This document shows, piece after piece, positions 5,505 to 5,640 of a DNA stretch of 5,640 nt; the first letter of the stretch is position 1, and the number at the start of each line of letters is the position of its first letter. A program made the position numbers and the translations under genes. Source of the stretch: Pseudomonadota bacterium (GTDB taxonomy: Bacteria > Pseudomonadota > Alphaproteobacteria > Caulobacterales > Aquidulcibacteraceae); assembly GCA_023410295.1 (NCBI GenBank), contig JAEYPY010000278.1:1-5640 (forward strand), written 5' to 3'. Under the pieces are notes generated by a model. It was not told the DNA's origin. It saw nothing but the letters and a program-made list of their open reading frames with translations, and searched no databases.

Positions 5505-5640
5505 ATGCTCGGCAAGGCGCGATGGCTATTGTTGGCGCTCGTATTAGGCGGCTGCACGGAACGTCCGACGCAATTCGAGCGCACATCAACGAACGCGGTC
5601 GCGCATGGTGAGCGCCTAGCGCGCGTGCTCGGTTGTGTAG
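5505..5640 (+). CDS. Probable c-type cytochrome lipoprotein, 5' part only (cut by window end)
   Basis: Forty-five codons are visible without a stop before the sequence ends. The start is set by GGGAGG 8 bases upstream. The N-terminus is a lipoprotein signal peptide: K4 and R6, hydrophobic LLLALVL (8-14), and lipobox L14-G15-G16-C17, with T18 at +2 arguing for the outer membrane. Residues 31-45 read NAVAHGERLARVLGC-V. This is the helix that typically precedes a CxxCH haem motif in class I cytochromes c (compare GExLARVLGCxxCH). C44 would be the first haem-binding cysteine; the remaining xCH falls outside the window, so haem attachment cannot be confirmed. It would act in the periplasm as a membrane-anchored electron carrier or domain. 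The gene is divergent from the methyltransferase lipoprotein gene. Confidence 0.7.
   Translation, partial: MLGKARWLLLALVLGGCTERPTQFERTSTNAVAHGERLARVLGCV

Noticed and set aside
1..5640. Defence island, toxin-antitoxin, prophage or new multi-gene system
   Set aside because: No gene in the window carries nuclease, toxin, integrase or phage signatures. Apart from the methyltransferase-nudC pair the genes are not organised as one operon.

Overview
The window reads as chromosomal DNA of a high-GC Gram-negative bacterium, most likely an alphaproteobacterium of the Caulobacterales/Hyphomonadaceae kind. This is inferred from GC-rich codon usage, the style of the secreted and lipoprotein genes, and the short ATP-cone-less NrdA. 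It holds five complete genes and one gene cut by the right edge. There is no transposase, integrase, phage gene, CRISPR array, tRNA or rRNA. I see a mostly housekeeping region with a few unusual small features, and no convincing new multi-gene system.

Left part (1-2288): a promoter region with a plausible NrdR operator leads into nrdA, the catalytic subunit of class I ribonucleotide reductase. nrdA has every catalytic cysteine and tyrosine expected but no N-terminal ATP-cone, and nrdB does not follow it. A 292-bp intergenic stretch comes next. It carries a perfect GC-rich hairpin, a strong intrinsic terminator, a degenerate second copy of the hairpin sequence, a CRP/FNR-like palindrome and a short GTTC/GAAC palindrome.

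Middle part (2289-3727): a small secreted protein of unknown function is built from two copies of a Cys-x17-Cys...GGRV module. After it come an inverted-repeat and heptamer-repeat block (TGACACC units) and a CDF-family zinc/cation efflux transporter with a histidine-rich N-terminus. The repeat block occupies the place where a ribosome binding site for the transporter would be expected.

Right part (3724-5640): two minus-strand genes form a tight pair, a lipoprotein-type SAM methyltransferase followed by the NADH pyrophosphatase nudC. They overlap by one base in a TGATG junction. The nudC stop codon interlocks with the transporter stop codon in a shared CTAG, so the two convergent genes have no spacer. 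Divergent from the methyltransferase, a plus-strand lipoprotein gene starts at 5505. Its visible residues end at the first cysteine of what looks like a cytochrome c haem motif.

Functionally the genes are mixed: dNTP synthesis (nrdA), metal efflux (CDF), NAD(H)/NAD-RNA turnover (nudC), and envelope proteins (Cys-module protein, lipoprotein methyltransferase, probable cytochrome c). Only the methyltransferase-nudC pair looks like a true operon.
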